A stretch of DNA of 40,007 nucleotides from Paracoccaceae bacterium (GCA_024742835.1 JANSXS010000030.1:1-40007); one strand, 5' to 3'. Shown: positions 8,703 through 17,509, counted from the first letter of the stretch. Translations and numbers: made by a program. The notes: generated from the sequence alone by a model not told the origin.

Positions 8703-9040
8703 CGCGCGACCTCCTCTTGGCAAAAGCAGGTCAGATAGCGCGCCTGCACGTCACGCTCGGCCACCGCCTCGATCCGGAAAACCCTGGACCCGTCGCGAAA
8801 CCGTTGTCCCGGAACGGGCCGCGACGGCGCGCCAGACGGTGCCGCGCGAACCGTCACCCGGTAGCCAGTCCGCGACAGGCTTGTGTCCTCTCCGGATGCG
8901 GCGCGCCCGGTGCGCGCGTCGATATCCGCCCAAAGCGTGCCGAGGCTGACCCAGCTTTGGGCATAGCCGCCCGCACCATCGGCGACCCGCTCGGGGGTTT
9001 CCAGCACCAGCCGCCGGGTCAGATGCACCCGCGCGCTCAT
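8699..9040 (-). CDS. g7: GTA g7: head closure / stopper protein
   Basis: A 113-residue phage head-tail joining protein (head closure family). It has VLETPERVADGAGGYAQSW, the common PxRxxDGxGGxxxxW signature, and a C-terminal RYLTCFCQEEVA. In the GTA particle it forms the stopper ring between portal-adaptor and tail. ATG 9040 overlaps the g6 stop (9037). Nothing unusual. Confidence 0.93.
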   Translation of the reverse strand: MSARVHLTRRLVLETPERVADGAGGYAQSWVSLGTLWADIDARTGRAASGEDTSLSRTGYRVTVRAAPSGAPSRPVPGQRFRDGSRVFRIEAVAERDVQARYLTCFCQEEVAR

Positions 9041-9636
9041 GCCCGCCCCCCCGCGAAAAGACGCACGGTGCGATAGCGTTCGATCAGGCCGGTCACCCCC
9101 AGCGGCAAGCCGGTCTCACCGCGCCGTGTTTCATGCCGGTATTCGTAGTAATGTGCCGCCAGCAGAATCACCGCCTGGCCAAGGTCGGCAGGCAATCCGT
9201 TCCAGTCCGGCGCGTAACCTGCGACAAAGCAAATGTCCGCCACACCACCCGGCGGGATCGACGGCAGGCATGATCCCGTCGACCACATCACCGGGCGCTG
9301 CGCATCCTGTTCCAACCGGTAATAGGCCGCGTCGATCAGTTCCTCTTCATCCGCGCGGTCACGCAGCTTGAACCCGGTTATACCCTGCACCGGGGCCACC
9401 GGAAGGGCCTGCCCTGCCGGATCGCGCCAGCGCGTCACCGTCCAGGAAAAGACCCGTTCCACAAGGATTTTGCCCGTGCGCGCCTCGATCGCCGCGATGG
9501 CCGCGCGCAAAAAGGATTCGAGCACCATGTCTTGCACGTCCCCGTCCGAAAACCCGGTGCCCAGCCGCAGATGCGCCTTGAACTCGTTCACCGGAAGCGC
9601 GGCCTGGGGCACAGCGGTTTCTTCAATCAACATCAT
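9037..9636 (-). CDS. g6: GTA g6: head-tail connector (adaptor) protein
   Basis: A 199-residue connector-family protein. N-terminal VNEFKAHLRLG and the helical end YYEYRHETRRGE are typical of the gp6-like phage connector/adaptor. The start at ATG 9636 (or the second ATG at 9633) has GGAG with a seven-base spacer. An upstream extension to 9681 has no ribosome binding site. About 150 bases separate it from g5, one of the larger gaps in the cluster. Confidence 0.92.
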   Translation of the reverse strand: MMLIEETAVPQAALPVNEFKAHLRLGTGFSDGDVQDMVLESFLRAAIAAIEARTGKILVERVFSWTVTRWRDPAGQALPVAPVQGITGFKLRDRADEEELIDAAYYRLEQDAQRPVMWSTGSCLPSIPPGGVADICFVAGYAPDWNGLPADLGQAVILLAAHYYEYRHETRRGETGLPLGVTGLIERYRTVRLFAGGRA

Positions 9637-9784
9637 GGATTCACTCCAGAAATCCCCGGCCCCTCCGGAAAGTGCGAACACGCGCCGCCCGCCGTGACCC
9701 GCTCGGAGGGGTGCAACAGGGATCAGCCATGGGACGGCGCGTGCGCCATGGGCCGGGTCAGACCCCGCCCAAAGGCTCCGGCGG

Positions 9785-10945
9785 TCAGCCTGCCGCGAAT
9801 TTCAACAGCTTGATCGCCGCGAAATCGCTCACATCCCCGCCCACGCGCTTGGTTGCGTAGAACAGCACATGTGGTTTGGCCGAAAACGGATCGCGCAGCA
9901 CCCGCAGGTCCGGGCGCTCGGCCACGGTGTAGCCCGCACTGAAATCGCCAAAGGCAATGGCCGGTGCCCAGGTGTCGATATCCGGCATGTCCTCGGCGAT
10001 CAGAACCGGATAGCCCAGCAACCGCGCAGGCTCTGCCGCGGCCAGACCGTCCGACCAAAGGAAACGCCCGTCATTGTCCTTGAGCTTGCGCACCGCACCT
10101 GCGGTCTTGGAATTCATCACGAATGTGCCGTTCGCGCGATATTGCGCACCAAGGGCGTAAATCAGGTCAATGATCGCCTCGGCCCCGGCAAAGGCACCGT
10201 CGGCACCCGAAACGACATGCCCAAGCTCTCCCCAGGTTTCAGACCCGGCAGCGGCGCTCGTGTAGGTCAGAAAGCCCTTGGGCTTGTCCACACCGTCCCC
10301 CGACACGAACGCCGCCGCCTCGGCACGCGCAAACTTGTCGGCGATCCGCCCTGCAAGCCAGCCCTCGATGTCGAACGCGCTGTCATCCAGCAGCCGCTGG
10401 CTTGCCTTGGGCAGCGCGCTCAGCTCGTGCAGCGGGATGGTGATGCGGTCGATCGCCGGCGTGCCGGTCTCGGCGGTGCTGCCCGTTTCGGTGGCCCAGC
10501 CATGGCCGATATCGGTATGGTCGATCAGCACATCAAAGGATGTCGCCTCCACCTGCACCACGTTTGCCACTGCCCGGATCGACGCGGTCGAGGCCAGAAC
10601 GCTCTGGACATTCTGCGCGGTCACAGGGTCCACCAGGTAACCGCCATCCGCGGCAACGGCACTGCTCATCGCCTTGCCTTCCAGCTCCAGCCCGCGCAAC
10701 GCGTCATCATCGCCCGAACGCAGATAGGCATCGAACGCCTTTTGATGCGGGGCCCCGGCCTCTGCATTGCTGGCCAGTTGGGGGCGCATAAGGCCCATGG
10801 TCTTGCGTTCCATCATCGTCATTTTCTCGTCCTGTTGTTGCAGTCGCTGTTGAATGTCACTCATGAAACCCGCCACGGCTTGCTTCACCTCGGCGACCGG
10901 AGACAGCTCTTCCCCGGTCCGAGACTGGCTCTCGGTCTTGCGCAT
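9785..10945 (-). CDS. g5: GTA g5: HK97-fold major capsid protein
   Basis: HK97-family major capsid protein of 386 residues from ATG 10945. About the first 100 residues form a charged coiled-coil delta/scaffold region (VKQAVAGFMSDIQQRLQQ), which the g4 protease is expected to remove. The mature domain follows, with SSAVAADGGYLVDP, ERPDLRVLRDPFS and a conserved C-terminal VSDFAAIKLLKFA. ATG 10945 is preferred because AGGA precedes it by seven bases. ATG 10966 (MPKQDQ) is possible. Sequence further upstream overlaps g4 and is not protein-like. Confidence 0.95.
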   Translation of the reverse strand: MRKTESQSRTGEELSPVAEVKQAVAGFMSDIQQRLQQQDEKMTMMERKTMGLMRPQLASNAEAGAPHQKAFDAYLRSGDDDALRGLELEGKAMSSAVAADGGYLVDPVTAQNVQSVLASTASIRAVANVVQVEATSFDVLIDHTDIGHGWATETGSTAETGTPAIDRITIPLHELSALPKASQRLLDDSAFDIEGWLAGRIADKFARAEAAAFVSGDGVDKPKGFLTYTSAAAGSETWGELGHVVSGADGAFAGAEAIIDLIYALGAQYRANGTFVMNSKTAGAVRKLKDNDGRFLWSDGLAAAEPARLLGYPVLIAEDMPDIDTWAPAIAFGDFSAGYTVAERPDLRVLRDPFSAKPHVLFYATKRVGGDVSDFAAIKLLKFAAG

Positions 10946-10979
10946 CGCTTGATCCTGTTTTGGCATCCCGGCGCGGGCG

Positions 10980-11534
10980 TTACCGCCCCGCCATTTCCCG
11001 GCGGGCGTCCTCAAAGGCCGCCGCCAACTCGCGCAGATCGTCACAGCAAAGGCTTTCGCCCTTGGCCCCGACCCGCGCACTGGGCAGCATCGGGAAGGTC
11101 ACCAGCGACACCTCCCACAGCTCCAGTTCCTGCAAGAGCCTCCGGCCCTTGTCATTCTTCGCCGCGCGCAGCGTGCGGTATCCGATGGACAGCCCGTCAA
11201 TCGCCCCCGCCGCGATCAGCGCCGCCGCCTCGCGCGCCTTGGCCACGCTTTCCAGCAACCGGCCTTTCACATAAAGCCCGCGCCCGTCCTCGCGCACCTC
11301 GTCCCAGACGCCGATAGGCTGCGCCGGATCATGCTGCCAAAGCATCTTGACCTGCCGCCGATCCGTGGCCAGCCGTGTCAGGCACGCCTTGTAAGCCCCC
11401 GGCGCCACCACGTCGCCGCCCCGGTCTTCCGATCCGAAAAGGCTCGCATAGCCCTCGATCACCACGCCGTCGCTGACAGTGATCCCCTCATCCAGACGAC
11501 AGAATTTCCGCTCAAGCCCTGCATCCGTATCCAT
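10980..11534 (-). CDS. g4: GTA g4: HK97-family prohead protease
   Basis: A 184-residue prohead maturation serine protease of the HK97 type (peptidase U35). The catalytic His is in KMLWQHDP (residue 68) and the catalytic Ser in IDGLSIGYR (residue 116), counted from ATG 11534. That start is preferred because AGGAG lies six bases before it. ATG 11540 sits directly on the Shine-Dalgarno. The enzyme trims the g5 delta domain during capsid maturation. It is placed between portal and capsid genes as in HK97 and RcGTA. Confidence 0.94.
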   Translation of the reverse strand: MDTDAGLERKFCRLDEGITVSDGVVIEGYASLFGSEDRGGDVVAPGAYKACLTRLATDRRQVKMLWQHDPAQPIGVWDEVREDGRGLYVKGRLLESVAKAREAAALIAAGAIDGLSIGYRTLRAAKNDKGRRLLQELELWEVSLVTFPMLPSARVGAKGESLCCDDLRELAAAFEDARREMAGR

Positions 11535-11547
11535 TCTCATCTCCTGC

Positions 11548-11853
11548 TCATCCAGCCAGAATTCCGCCCTGCATGGCGAAACTCATGAACCCGCCCAAAA
11601 TCGCCGCGATAATCAGCCAGACCAGCCGCGAGATATGCCCGTCGATCTTTTCCAGCCGCCCGTCGATCTGGTTGAAGCGCACTTCCATGAACTTCTGTTT
11701 CTCCTCGCTGACCGCCCGCTCGGTCTCCATCGCCGCAATCGAAAGCTCCAGCGAGGTCAGCCGCTTTTCCACATGCCGGAACATCGCCTGCGTGCCCTCG
11801 AATGACGCATAGATCCCGTCCAGATCATGCATGTCCTCCATCGCCCGGCTCAT
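11548..11853 (-). CDS. g3.5: GTA g3.5: small coiled-coil membrane-anchored protein
   Basis: About 101 residues from ATG 11853, which overlaps the g3 stop. ATG 11841 (MEDMHD) is an alternative with a better-spaced GAGGAGG. The protein has a predicted coiled-coil segment (VEKRLTSLELSIAAMETERAVSEE), a short IDGRLEKIDGHI repeat, and one C-terminal membrane segment (LVWLIIAAILGGFMSFAM). This matches the small g3.5 product of unknown function in GTA clusters. A membrane-anchored protein in the capsid block is a conserved oddity of GTAs. Confidence 0.85.
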   Translation of the reverse strand: MSRAMEDMHDLDGIYASFEGTQAMFRHVEKRLTSLELSIAAMETERAVSEEKQKFMEVRFNQIDGRLEKIDGHISRLVWLIIAAILGGFMSFAMQGGILAG

Positions 11854-13034
11854 CCCTCCTCGGGCAGCGCGGGCAGGCCCAAAAGCGCGCGCTTCTCCGC
11901 CGATGTCAGGAACTCCGCGCCGTTCACCCTTGCCCATTGCGCATCGCGCTCCGCCGACAGCGCGGGCACCTGGTCAAGATCGGGCCGCAACTCCAGCGCC
12001 GCGCCGGTGAACCCGGCCAGCCAATCCGCCACGCTTGCCGCGACCCGCGCCGCCAACGGCAACACCGTCAGCCGGTAAAAGGCGCGGTTGGCCTCCTGGT
12101 AGTTCGAATAGGTGGCGTCGCCCTGGATCCCCAACAGCATCGGCGGCACCCCAAAGGCCAGCGCGATCTCGCGCGCCGCACTCTCCTTGGTCTTCTGGAA
12201 TTCCATGTCAGACGGGCTGAACCCCATCGGCTTCCAGTCAAGTCCACCTTCCAGCAGCATCGGCCGCCCGGCATTGCGCGCGCCCTGATGATGGCTCTCC
12301 ATTTCCATCACCAGACGGTCATACTGATCCGTGCTCAGCGTGCCCTGCCCCTCGGCCCCCTTGAACACGATCGCGCCCGATGGCCGCGCCGCATTGTCCA
12401 ACAGCGCCTTGGACCAGCGGCTGGCGGAATTATGCACGTCCACCGCCTGCGCCGCCGCCTGCAAGGGCGAAAACCCGTAATGATCGTCCTGCGGATGAAA
12501 CGACTTGATATGACAGACAGGCTTTGGCCCCTCGCGCATGTCGAACCGGTGCTTGGCCCCGCCCACCGCGTATTCATAGGCCACCGGCCAGCCATCCGCC
12601 CCCGGCACCACGCTCATCCGGTCAGAGCGCAGCACGTGCAGCTCCAGCGGGATCTGCCCTTCTGTGCCGCCTACCGCCTCGACATAAGCATTGCCGGTCA
12701 GCAAAAGCTGCCCATAAATCGCCTCGAACAACTCCGCCCGGCCCTGTGCGGGATTTGGGCAACGCACCAGATCCAGCACCGGATGCACCGCGTAACGCTC
12801 GGTAGCATCCTGCAAGACCAGCGGCAGGCTCGCCGCCGCCTCGGCCACCATCTTCACACAACGAAATCCCACCGGATTCCCGGCAAAGCCCGACCGTGTC
12901 AGGCTCACACAATCGCGTGGCGTCCAGGCGACACGACCCGCGCCAGGCCAAGCGGCAACCCGGCCCACGGCGCTTGCCTTCTGCTCGGGGGCCTCGGGCG
13001 CTGCCCCGCCTTGCCGGAAGAAATCCAGAATCAT
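11850..13034 (-). CDS. g3: GTA g3: portal protein
   Basis: HK97-type phage portal protein of 394 residues starting MILDFFRQGG. Typical motifs are LPLVLQDATERYAVHPVLDLV, LLLTGNAYVEAVG and FSPLQAAAQAVDVHNSASRWSKALLDN. It also has FGVPPMLLGIQGDATYSNYQEANRAFY in the C-terminal half. It forms the dodecameric ring at the capsid vertex. The start is ATG 13034 with AGGAG upstream. The in-frame extension to 13091 is not supported. A gap of about 190 bases separates it from g2. Confidence 0.95.
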   Translation of the reverse strand: MILDFFRQGGAAPEAPEQKASAVGRVAAWPGAGRVAWTPRDCVSLTRSGFAGNPVGFRCVKMVAEAAASLPLVLQDATERYAVHPVLDLVRCPNPAQGRAELFEAIYGQLLLTGNAYVEAVGGTEGQIPLELHVLRSDRMSVVPGADGWPVAYEYAVGGAKHRFDMREGPKPVCHIKSFHPQDDHYGFSPLQAAAQAVDVHNSASRWSKALLDNAARPSGAIVFKGAEGQGTLSTDQYDRLVMEMESHHQGARNAGRPMLLEGGLDWKPMGFSPSDMEFQKTKESAAREIALAFGVPPMLLGIQGDATYSNYQEANRAFYRLTVLPLAARVAASVADWLAGFTGAALELRPDLDQVPALSAERDAQWARVNGAEFLTSAEKRALLGLPALPEEG

Positions 13035-13222
13035 CCTTGCGCTCTCCTTGGTCTCTTGCCTCGGCACCGGGCTGTCACGGCCCGCTGACAAGAGGCATCA
13101 TTCCCCCAAAGATTTACGAAATCCTAACCACGCCGCGCGGTGCCCCATACCGGCGCGCGCCCATGAAAAAGGCGGGTCCGGCCAATGCCGCCCCGCCCTC
13201 TGCCTTGCGCGTATGTCACGCC

Positions 13223-14560
13223 TCAGATCGAGCGCACCTGCGGGCTGCGCCACCGCGCGGCGGGCACGATCATCAGCTCGTTGAGCGCCCAGACCAGCGC
13301 ATCCACCCGATCCGGGCTGCCCTTGCCCTCGAACCCGCGCGCGGTCATCGCGCACATCTGCTCTTCCAACTCTGCCAGATCGCGCAGGTGATGCACGCGC
13401 TCCTGTTCATAAAGCGCCGCCACCGGCTCGGCCCTTGCCACCTTGCCCCGGCTGGCATGGACCGTCTTGACCGGCACCAGCGGGTCGACCTGCCGGATCA
13501 CCTGCTCGACCATCTCTCCCCCCTGGTTGACCTCCGCCACCAGCCGTTCCGCGCCGAACTCTTCCATCGCGCGAATGGCGGCCTTGGCCCACGTGGTTGG
13601 CGACGCGGCGCTCACGCTGCGATCCGCCAGAACATAGGCGCGCCAATCCTGCACAGGGCCTTGCGTCACAGCACCTGCCACAACGATTCCACAGGAATCC
13701 GAACTGGCCTTGCCCGTCACCGGCGGATCAACCGCAACGACAATCCGGTCAAGCACGGGCGGGCGCACCACGCGCCCCGCCTCCAGCATGGCCGTTCGCC
13801 ACAGCGCACCTTCGGCCTCGTCGATCAGGATCCCGTCCAGTTCCTGCCGCCCCAGCCGTGTTCCCGCATACCGCGCCCGAACCTCGTCCAGAAAGGACTG
13901 CGCCAAAAACGCCGCGTTGGCCTCGGTCGGGGCGGATGTCACCACCGTCGTGTCCTGTGCCAGCACATCCTTCAAAACCCCCACATTGCGCGGCGTGGTC
14001 GTGACGCAAACCTGCGGCCGCTCCCCAAGCCGCAGCCCGAATTGCAGCATGTCCCATGTGTCGCGCGCCTTTTTCCACTTGGCCATCTCATCCACCCAGG
14101 CCCCGTCGAATTGCGGCCCACGCAGGCTTTCCGGCTCATGCGCCGAAAACGCCTGCGCCGTGGCACCGTTGGGCCAGATCAGCCGTTTACGCGTCGCTTG
14201 CCACACCGGGCGGCGATCCGGCGGACAACAGGCAAGGATGCCGCTTTCCCCGAAAATCATCACCTCCCGCACCTGGTCGATGGTCTCGCCCACCAGCGCG
14301 ATCCGGCTGCACCGGCCCGCGTCCAGTGGCCGCGCCCCTTCGACCTGCGCGCGCACCCATTCTGCGCCTGCGCGGGTCTTGCCCGCGCCGCGCCCGCCCA
14401 TGATTACCCAGGCCCTCCAATCCCCTTCGGGCGGCAATTGGTGATCCAGCGCCCAGAACTCGAACAGATATGGCAGGGCCATGATCTCTCCATCTTCAAG
14501 CAGATCAAGAAACTCTGCCTGCGTCTCGGTTCCTTCTGAGACGAGCCAGCCTGCATTCAA
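13223..14560 (-). CDS. g2: GTA g2: large terminase subunit
   Basis: Terminase large subunit that packages about 4 kb of random host DNA into GTA heads. Counted from TTG 14560, Walker A (GGRGAGKT) is at residues 55-62. Walker B is AWVDEMAK and the RNase-H-like nuclease motif is VAVDPPVTG. The start is unresolved. ATG 14482 has a good GGAG site five bases away, but it would lose the EFLDLLEDGE segment that resembles other GTA terminases. TTG 14560 keeps that segment and overlaps g1 by about 55 bases. Sequence above that reads g1 in another frame. Confidence 0.93.
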   Translation of the reverse strand: MNAGWLVSEGTETQAEFLDLLEDGEIMALPYLFEFWALDHQLPPEGDWRAWVIMGGRGAGKTRAGAEWVRAQVEGARPLDAGRCSRIALVGETIDQVREVMIFGESGILACCPPDRRPVWQATRKRLIWPNGATAQAFSAHEPESLRGPQFDGAWVDEMAKWKKARDTWDMLQFGLRLGERPQVCVTTTPRNVGVLKDVLAQDTTVVTSAPTEANAAFLAQSFLDEVRARYAGTRLGRQELDGILIDEAEGALWRTAMLEAGRVVRPPVLDRIVVAVDPPVTGKASSDSCGIVVAGAVTQGPVQDWRAYVLADRSVSAASPTTWAKAAIRAMEEFGAERLVAEVNQGGEMVEQVIRQVDPLVPVKTVHASRGKVARAEPVAALYEQERVHHLRDLAELEEQMCAMTARGFEGKGSPDRVDALVWALNELMIVPAARWRSPQVRSI

Positions 14561-14843
14561 TCGAGTCTCGCGCCGCGTCGAGGTCAAGCCCGTAGTCGTG
14601 GACGATGCCCTTGTCTGATTTCTTTCTTGTGGCAAGTTGCGCCTCCGCTTCAATGGCGATCTTGAGCCATTGCCGGATTTCCGACGTGGCCTTCATCGCA
14701 TTTTTCAGTTCACCGAATTCCCCGGCCTTGATCCGGGCATACATGCCTTCGAGTTCTGCCCGCATATCGGCAAGCTGCCGCTCCAGCGAATCGATGGAGG
14801 TCGTCAGCCCGGTCGGAACCGGATCCGGAACAATCAGGACCAT
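14505..14843 (-). CDS. g1: GTA g1: small terminase subunit
   Basis: First gene of the GTA cluster, 112 residues starting MVLIVPDPVPTG, with the coiled-coil core ERQLADMRAELEGMYARIKAGEFGELKN and EIRQWLKIAIEAEAQL. This is the RcGTA TerS type. GAGGA lies ten bases before ATG 14843. The 237-base region upstream carries the CtrA box and separates the cluster from mltG. RcGTA TerS lacks sequence-specific cos/pac recognition, in line with random packaging. I see no classical HTH here. Confidence 0.9.
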   Translation of the reverse strand: MVLIVPDPVPTGLTTSIDSLERQLADMRAELEGMYARIKAGEFGELKNAMKATSEIRQWLKIAIEAEAQLATRKKSDKGIVHDYGLDLDAARDSIECRLARLRRNRDAGRVS

Positions 14844-15011
14844 GCGTGCTTTATCCTCATGTTGCGCCTCGTATTTGTGGCGGTCCCCTCCACCGCCACA
14901 ACCGAACCCAACAAACACGCGTCATGGCCTCACCCGACCGGGGGACCGCGGATGAGTGGCGAATTTAGCACGTATTGTCAGGGTGTTGCGCATGGGAACA
15001 CGCGCGCCGAA

Positions 15012-15027
15012 TTAAGGTTTTCTTAAC
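15012..15027 (+). promoter_or_regulatory. Consensus CtrA box upstream of GTA g1
   Basis: TTAA at 15012-15015, seven bases, then TTAAC at 15023-15027. This is an exact match to the alphaproteobacterial CtrA recognition pattern TTAA-N7-TTAAC. It lies about 170 bases upstream of g1 and just past the mltG terminator, in AT-rich sequence within a GC-rich window. A role in GTA control is inference. Confidence 0.65.
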
Positions 15028-15056
15028 CCGACGCGGCCGCCAGAAACATAGTTTGG

Positions 15057-15083
15057 GAAAAGCGCCGCGCGCAGGCGGCGCTA
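15057..15083 (-). terminator. Intrinsic terminator after mltG
   Basis: Read on the minus strand, the stem is AGCGCCGC / GCGGCGCT with a six-base loop, followed by TTTTCCC. The stem overlaps the mltG stop codon by two bases. It should isolate the fab/mltG unit from the GTA promoter region. Confidence 0.7.
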
Positions 15084-16250
15084 CTGGTTTGCCCGCTCCG
15101 CCTCCAGTCGGCGATAGGCGGCAACGTTGTCGTTATGCTCTTGCAGCGTTTCCGCAAAAAGATGCCCGTCGCCAGGGTCAAGCGATTTGGCGACGAAAAA
15201 AATCAAATCCGTATCCAGCGGATTGACCGCGGCCTCGATGGTGGCACGGCCGGGATTGGCGATGGGCGTGGGCGGCAATCCGTCGATGACATATGTGTTG
15301 TAGGGAGTGGCCGCGCGCAGCTCGCTACGCCTGATGCCGCGCCCCAATACCCCCTCGCCTTCGGTGATGCCGTAGATCACCGTCGGGTCGGTCTGCAACC
15401 GCATCCCCCGCCGCAACCGGTTGGTGAATACGCTGGCAACCTGCCCACGCTCGGACGCCACGCCGGTTTCCTTCTCGATGATCGACGCAAGGATCAATGC
15501 CTCATAAGGATCGTTCAGGGGAATGTCATCCGCCCGTCCCTCCCACGCCGCCGCAAGGATCGCATCCTGCGCGCTTCGCATACGGGCGATCAGGTTGGCG
15601 CGGCTGTCATCGGCGGTGATTTCATAGCTGTCGGGGGCAAGGCTGCCCTCGGGCGGCACATCTTCTATATCGCCGCTCAGTACGTCCATCGCCCGAAGCG
15701 AATTGACCACCTGCCAGCTTGTCACGCCCTCGGCCATGGCGATGCGGTAACGCGTGTCGGCTCTCTCGCGGACCTGCTCAAAGATCGCCGGAACCTCGAT
15801 ATCCGAGTCCCGCGGGTTGAACTCGGCGCGCTCGACAAATCGGTTCGTGCTCGGGTCAAGCTCTCGAACCTCAACCGTCAAACTGTTGATTCCGATACGG
15901 TAGACAACTTCGGTACCACAGGTGCTGGCCCCGCCGCGTGTGACAATATCCGTCACCTCGCGCATACTGGCCCCTTCCGGGATCAGCCAGCTGCCCGCCT
16001 TCAAGGCTTCGGTCTTGTCACCATACTCGGTGCCCAGACGAAAGATCATGCCACTGCTGACCGCGCCCTGTTGCTCCAGCCGGTTGGAAATGCCCCGCAT
16101 GGTCGCGCCACGTGGCACCTGAAGGCAGATCGCCTCGTCAAGCGGTCCCTGCGCCGCATACTCGTTTTGCCCCCACAGGATCACGCCGCCCAGAAGAAAG
16201 ACGATCAACACGAGAAAAGTCAGGAAATTAGAGGCGATGTTTCGCCACAT
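15081..16250 (-). CDS. mltG: Endolytic transglycosylase MltG
   Basis: YceG/MltG family inner-membrane lytic transglycosylase, 389 residues. It has one N-terminal membrane segment (about residues 9-27), a LysM-like region (QVPRGATMRGISNRLEQQGAV) and the catalytic domain. The catalytic domain contains ASIIEKETG (catalytic Glu about residue 259) and QTDPTVIYG. It cleaves nascent glycan strands and limits peptidoglycan chain length. The ATG at 16250 overlaps the fabF stop (TGATG), so it is coupled to fabF. Its placement behind fatty-acid genes is a common alphaproteobacterial arrangement. Confidence 0.95.
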   Translation of the reverse strand: MWRNIASNFLTFLVLIVFLLGGVILWGQNEYAAQGPLDEAICLQVPRGATMRGISNRLEQQGAVSSGMIFRLGTEYGDKTEALKAGSWLIPEGASMREVTDIVTRGGASTCGTEVVYRIGINSLTVEVRELDPSTNRFVERAEFNPRDSDIEVPAIFEQVRERADTRYRIAMAEGVTSWQVVNSLRAMDVLSGDIEDVPPEGSLAPDSYEITADDSRANLIARMRSAQDAILAAAWEGRADDIPLNDPYEALILASIIEKETGVASERGQVASVFTNRLRRGMRLQTDPTVIYGITEGEGVLGRGIRRSELRAATPYNTYVIDGLPPTPIANPGRATIEAAVNPLDTDLIFFVAKSLDPGDGHLFAETLQEHNDNVAAYRRLEAERANQ

Positions 16251-17509
16251 CACCGGACCTGTCCGATACAAAGGCTGGCGTTGGTGCCACCAAAGCCAAA
16301 GCTGTTGGACAACGCCACCCTCACCTCGCGCGGCTGTTTTGCATTGGCCGCAAGGTTGAGCGGCGTCTCGACCGCCGGGGTATCAAGATTGATCGTTGGC
16401 GGTGCCACCTGATCGCGGATCGCAAGGATGGAGAAGATTGCCTCGATCGCGCCCGCCGCCCCCAACAGATGTCCAGTTGATGATTTGGTCGAACTCATCG
16501 TCGCACCGCTCGCCGCATCCCCCAAAAGCCGCTCAACGGCCTTCAACTCGATCGTGTCTGCCATGGTCGAGGTACCATGCGCATTGATGTAATCCACATC
16601 ATCGGGGCTGACGCCCGCATTGCGCAACGCCGCCTTCATGGCACGGTAGCCGCCATCGCCATCTTCGGACGGGGCGGTGATGTGATAGGCATCCCCCGAA
16701 AGACCATAGCCCAGGATCTCGGCATAGATCCTGGCGCCCCGCGCCTTGGCATGTTCGTATTCCTCCAGCACGACAACGCCCGCGCCTTCGCCCATCACGA
16801 ACCCGTCGCGATCCGCGTCATAGGGGCGGCTGGCCGCCTTGGGATCATCCACGCGCTTTGTGGACAGCGCCTTGCAGGCGTTGAAGCCCGCAATGCCGAT
16901 CTCGCAGATGGCCGCCTCGGCCCCGCCCGCCAGCATCACGTCGGCATCGCCGAACATGATCAGCCGCGCCGCGTCGCCGATGGCATGTGCGCCGGTCGAA
17001 CAGGCCGTGACCACGGCGTGGTTCGGTCCCTTGAAACCGTAGCGAATGCTTACCTGCCCGCTGATCAGGTTGATCAGCGCGCCGGGAATGAAGAACGGCG
17101 ACACCCGCCGCACACCCCGGTCGCGGATCAGCAACGTGGTTTCCTCGATAGAGCGCAACCCACCGATGCCAGAGCCGATCATCACGCCGGTGCGCTCCAG
17201 ATCCTCTTCAGCCGTGGGCGTCCAGCCGGCATCCTCAACCGCCTGTTGCGCCGCCGCGACACCGTACAGGATGAAATCATCCACTTTGCGGCGCTCTTTG
17301 GGCTCCATGTACTGGTCGGCGTTGAACGTGCCGTCGCTGCCATCGCCATCCGGCACCTGACAGGCGTATTTCGTCGCCACGTTGACCGGATCAAAGCGGG
17401 TAATCGTGCCAGCGCCCGATTGCCCGTCAAGTATCCGCGTCCAGCTCTCTTCCACGCCCGAGGCAAGGGGTGTGACCAGGCCCAGCCCGGTGACCACGAC
17501 ACGACGCAT
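16250..17509 (-). CDS. fabF: 3-oxoacyl-ACP synthase II (KAS II)
   Basis: FabF of 419 residues catalysing malonyl-ACP condensation in fatty-acid elongation. The complete Cys-His-His triad is visible: Cys170 in TACSTGAHAIG, His311 in NAHGTSTMADT and His347 in KSSTGHLLGAAGA. The C-terminal SNSFGFGGTNASL is standard. It lies after the HisA-like gene and is translationally coupled to mltG downstream. It is separated from acpP by a terminator, so it is probably expressed from a promoter upstream of the HisA-like gene or its own. Confidence 0.97.
   Translation of the reverse strand: MRRVVVTGLGLVTPLASGVEESWTRILDGQSGAGTITRFDPVNVATKYACQVPDGDGSDGTFNADQYMEPKERRKVDDFILYGVAAAQQAVEDAGWTPTAEEDLERTGVMIGSGIGGLRSIEETTLLIRDRGVRRVSPFFIPGALINLISGQVSIRYGFKGPNHAVVTACSTGAHAIGDAARLIMFGDADVMLAGGAEAAICEIGIAGFNACKALSTKRVDDPKAASRPYDADRDGFVMGEGAGVVVLEEYEHAKARGARIYAEILGYGLSGDAYHITAPSEDGDGGYRAMKAALRNAGVSPDDVDYINAHGTSTMADTIELKAVERLLGDAASGATMSSTKSSTGHLLGAAGAIEAIFSILAIRDQVAPPTINLDTPAVETPLNLAANAKQPREVRVALSNSFGFGGTNASLCIGQVR

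Noticed and set aside
7227..8738. Long plus-strand frame across g8-g11
   Set aside because: It is antisense to four well-identified GTA genes. The composition is Arg/Pro/His-rich, typical of a shadow frame.
9869..11317. 482-codon plus-strand frame
   Set aside because: Antisense to the major capsid and protease genes, which are clear family members.
12896..14539. 547-codon plus-strand frame
   Set aside because: Antisense to the GTA portal start, the intergenic gap and the large terminase. No protein-like signature.
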